Source of the DNA: Cyclobacteriaceae bacterium
GTDB lineage: Bacteria; Bacteroidota; Bacteroidia; Cytophagales; Cyclobacteriaceae
Direction: 5' to 3'
Length of the DNA stretch: 64,000 nucleotides
Assembly: GCA_022842845.1 (NCBI GenBank)
Contig: JALHOT010000008.1
Coordinates: 60,176-124,175, forward strand
Under the pieces are notes generated by a model. It searched no databases, was not told where the DNA came from, and saw nothing but the letters and a program-made list of their open reading frames with translations. Position 1 is the first letter of the stretch. Every line of letters begins with the position of its first letter. A program made the translations under genes and the position numbers. Below, piece after piece: positions 61,903 to 64,000 of the stretch.

Positions 61903-63351
61903 ATGAGTTTGTTTATTAAAAAGCCTCTGGCGCAACTGATGGCCCAAGCCGCGGATAGCGATAAGGGGCTGAAACGCACACTGGGAGCAGGAAACCTCAT
62001 TGCTTTAGGCGTGGGTGCCATTATTGGTGCCGGTCTGTTTGTGCGTACTGCCGCTGCAGCGGGTGAAGCTGCAGGTCCAGCGGTTGTATTATCATTTGTG
62101 GTTGCTGCTATCGGCTGTGCTTTTGCCGGTTTGTGTTATGCAGAGTTTGCCTCTATGATTCCTATTGCAGGTAGTGCTTATACTTACGCTTATGCTACCA
62201 TGGGCGAGTTTGTTGCCTGGATAATCGGATGGGCCCTTGTTCTTGAATATGCGCTTGCTTCAGCAACTGTATCAATAGCCTGGAGTGAGTATTTAAATAA
62301 TTTGCTCGGGGGGAGTATACCCTATGAGTGGTGTCACTCACCATTCGAGACTTCAGTGAATGGCGTAAGTGGTATTATGAACTTGCCAGCGTTACTTATA
62401 TTACTCGTCTTGACACTTATCCTCATTAAGGGAACACAAGAATCGGCAACTGTAAATGCGATCATTGTATTTGTAAAAGTAGCTATTGTGTTACTTTTCA
62501 TTGGTTTGGGTTGGAGTTTCATCAATCCATCTAACTACACGCCTTTCTTTATTCCTGAAGGTACTCCTGGTCATGAAGGCTGGAACGAATGGGGTTGGGG
62601 CGGTGTATTTGGTGGGGCCGCTATCGTATTCTTCGCCTTTATTGGTTTCGATGCTGTGTCTACGGCAGCTCAGGAAGCAAAAAATCCTAAACGTGACATG
62701 CCCATTGGTATTTTAGGCTCTTTGCTCGTTTGTACCATTCTTTATGTTTTGTTCTCATACGTATTAACGGGCATGGCCAACTGGACAGAGTTTAAAGGTG
62801 ATGGTAAAGAGGCTTCTGTTGCCTATGCCATTAACACTTATATGGAAGGTTATGGTTGGTTGGCAACACTCATCTCGGTAGCTATTCTTGCGGGTTTCTC
62901 TTCTGTAATTTTGGTTATGTTGATGGGCCAGTCTCGCGTATTCTATTCAATGTCTAATGACGGTCTGGTGCCAAAAGTTTTCTCTGAATTGCATCCTAAA
63001 TTCCGCACTCCCTATAAATCAAACATGATCCTCTTCATTTTTGTAGGATTGTTCGCTGCCTTTGTACCAGGTAATATAGCGGGTGACTTAACGAGCTTTG
63101 GTACCCTGTTTGCATTTGTATTAGTATGTGCAGGTATTTGGGTTATGCGTGTTAAAAATCCAGAATTGAAAAGACCTTTTGCAACACCGCTTGTACCGCT
63201 TGTGCCGATTTTAGGCATGTTGGTTTGCGGTGGTCTGATCGCATCCCTTGATCAAAACACATTATTGATTGCTCTTGGCTGGATGGCCTTTGGTTTGGTT
63301 TTGTATTTTGGTTATGGAAAATCGCATAGCTATTTGAGAAATAGTAAGTAA
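61903..63351 (+). CDS. APC-superfamily amino acid permease (cationic amino acid transporter-like)
   Basis: A 482-aa membrane transporter with about twelve helices. Family motifs are GAGNLIALGVGAIIGAGLFV (29-48, with the unwound helix 1 GAIIGAG), GSAYTYAYATMGEF, and FFAFIGFDAVSTAAQEAKNPKRDMPIG, the helix 6-loop signature of CAT/YfnA-type carriers. It imports or exchanges amino acids across the inner membrane; the substrate is not determinable. It is convergent with the last gene, sharing a hairpin. Confidence 0.93.
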   Translation: MSLFIKKPLAQLMAQAADSDKGLKRTLGAGNLIALGVGAIIGAGLFVRTAAAAGEAAGPAVVLSFVVAAIGCAFAGLCYAEFASMIPIAGSAYTYAYATMGEFVAWIIGWALVLEYALASATVSIAWSEYLNNLLGGSIPYEWCHSPFETSVNGVSGIMNLPALLILLVLTLILIKGTQESATVNAIIVFVKVAIVLLFIGLGWSFINPSNYTPFFIPEGTPGHEGWNEWGWGGVFGGAAIVFFAFIGFDAVSTAAQEAKNPKRDMPIGILGSLLVCTILYVLFSYVLTGMANWTEFKGDGKEASVAYAINTYMEGYGWLATLISVAILAGFSSVILVMLMGQSRVFYSMSNDGLVPKVFSELHPKFRTPYKSNMILFIFVGLFAAFVPGNIAGDLTSFGTLFAFVLVCAGIWVMRVKNPELKRPFATPLVPLVPILGMLVCGGLIASLDQNTLLIALGWMAFGLVLYFGYGKSHSYLRNSK

Positions 63352-63364
63352 TCAGATCCATGCT

Positions 63365-63402
63365 ATAAACATTAAAGGCCCGCAAGGGCCTTTAATGTTT
63401 AT
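63365..63402. terminator. 17-bp perfect hairpin at the end of the permease and MDMPI-like genes
   Basis: ATAAACATTAAAGGCCC (63365-63381) and GGGCCTTTAATGTTTAT (63386-63402) are a perfect 17-bp inverted repeat capped by GCAA, a GNRA-type tetraloop. It lies between convergent stops at 63351 and 63419. There is no long T-run, but the A/T-rich base of the stem and its position suggest a bidirectional terminator. Confidence 0.75.
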
Positions 63403-63418
63403 AAGCCCGATGTGAGTC

Positions 63419-64000
63419 TCAGGCCATAAAAGATACCATGTTGAGTACTTGATCAGCGAGAGCAGTATCTCCCTCTTTTTTAACAAAAGATGCCGCATCT
63501 TTTGCTCTCCAGCTTCTTGAAAATAATTTCCAGGCGGCATGACCTTCGATCTGCACTGAAGCATTGACAGAACCAGGATCCTCCTGAGTTAAAATCCAAT
63601 GATTGTTTTGCTGCACCAAATACCATGTGTTCAACACTTCATGTTGAACTGCTATGCAAATAGAGGTTCTTTCCTCAGCACTGGTATTCCGAAAGGTGTA
63701 AGGCAGGGCGCGCATGGCAGTTTCTAAAAAGGGCGTATAAAATGTTTTGTTTAAAATACCTTCTTTATTAACGGCCTCTCGGATTTGTTGTTGGTGCAAC
63801 CACTTCTCCATGTATTCCCTTGCAATATGAAACCGGTTTTTAGACTCATGTTCTCCAGCCCATGAAACAGGGAAAATCGCAGTAGCATTTAAATCCACTG
63901 ACTCATAATAATCACAAGCCTGCTTGCCACTCACTTCGTGTAGCATGATCATCACTGAGGGACTTATTCTTCTGCTGGCATTTACCCAATCTGCATTAAG
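63419..64000 (-). CDS. Maleylpyruvate isomerase N-terminal (DinB-like) family protein, 5' end outside window
   Basis: The reverse-strand frame is open from the window edge (64000) to the stop at 63419, at least 193 residues, so the true start is outside. It contains DWVNASRRISPSVM near the edge, LHEVSGKQACDYYESVDLNATAIFPVSWAGE and FHIAREYMEKWLHQQQIREAV, the conserved core of the MDMPI_N/TIGR03083-like branch of the DinB superfamily (helical bundle, metal-binding His residues in H-REY). A GTG at 63955 would be an internal start and leave out conserved residues, so a partial gene is preferred. Thiol-dependent enzymes occur in this family, but the reaction here is unknown. Confidence 0.82.
   Translation of the reverse strand, partial: LNADWVNASRRISPSVMIMLHEVSGKQACDYYESVDLNATAIFPVSWAGEHESKNRFHIAREYMEKWLHQQQIREAVNKEGILNKTFYTPFLETAMRALPYTFRNTSAEERTSICIAVQHEVLNTWYLVQQNNHWILTQEDPGSVNASVQIEGHAAWKLFSRSWRAKDAASFVKKEGDTALADQVLNMVSFMA

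Noticed and set aside
63419-63955. Complete 178-residue gene starting at GTG 63955
   Set aside because: The frame stays open to the window edge and the upstream residues (DWVNASRRISPSV) fit the family, so the gene is cut by the window rather than starting there.

Overview
The window looks like a chromosomal segment of a Bacteroidota bacterium, most likely a Cytophagia/Cytophagales-type organism. The signs are a giant secreted protein ending in a type IX secretion (T9SS) sorting domain, very large PKD/Ig-repeat surface proteins, a two-component propeller/Y_Y_Y sensor kinase, a BatD protein, several Bacteroidota-type promoter elements (TAnnTTTG, in one case with TTTG 19 nt upstream) and an almost complete lack of Shine-Dalgarno sequences. 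No rRNA, insertion sequence, phage, CRISPR array or origin was seen. Genes are dense, and neighbouring convergent genes often share one hairpin terminator.

Layout. 1-2696 (-): a surface protein with tandem cadherin/Ig-like domains, cut by the window edge. 3024-3238 (-): tRNA-Gly and tRNA-Leu behind a consensus promoter. 3445-8329: a group suggestive of membrane fluidity and cold response, with two fatty acid desaturases on either side of an ECF sigma factor, then a cold-shock protein and a DEAD-box RNA helicase. 8370-12856: a propeller-type sensor kinase, a small HPK7-like kinase and a NarL-type regulator that meets the second kinase stop-to-stop. 13107-20663: a membrane thioredoxin-like protein, then a reverse-strand run of clpC, a WbqC-like gene, a tsaC/sua5-like gene and mutS. 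20892-26856: M1 aminopeptidase, pyrH, frr and polA, the last with a degraded proofreading domain. 26941-30546: a UbiA-like membrane protein, an HTH regulator, a PAS histidine kinase and two STAS-like proteins. 30622-43046: housekeeping and envelope genes (guaB, rlpA-like, TauE, BatD, aroC, a D15-type outer-membrane protein, a dicarboxylate symporter, a NifU-type protein, VF530, a PLP enzyme). 43089-53940: a TPR kinase and LuxR-type regulator, followed by a 2546-residue T9SS surface protein and a lipoprotein. 54050-64000: an EEP-family hydrolase, an MMPL/RND transporter, ileS, lspA, an amino-acid permease and a partial maleylpyruvate-isomerase-like gene.

The least expected structure is a set of short elements with a strict 7-nt period. 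Three lie in intergenic spacers (45707-45765, 57402-57460, 61021-61110) and have arms that are inverted repeats of each other. Two more are plain heptad arrays: one just upstream of ileS (57493-57520) and one inside the ileS reading frame (59298-59326), where it is translated. Together they look like a dispersed heptanucleotide repeat family. Other points of note are higher-order two-domain duplications in both surface-protein genes, apparent loss of all three exonuclease motifs in PolA, and a mutS start codon placed where its mRNA would be nearly leaderless.
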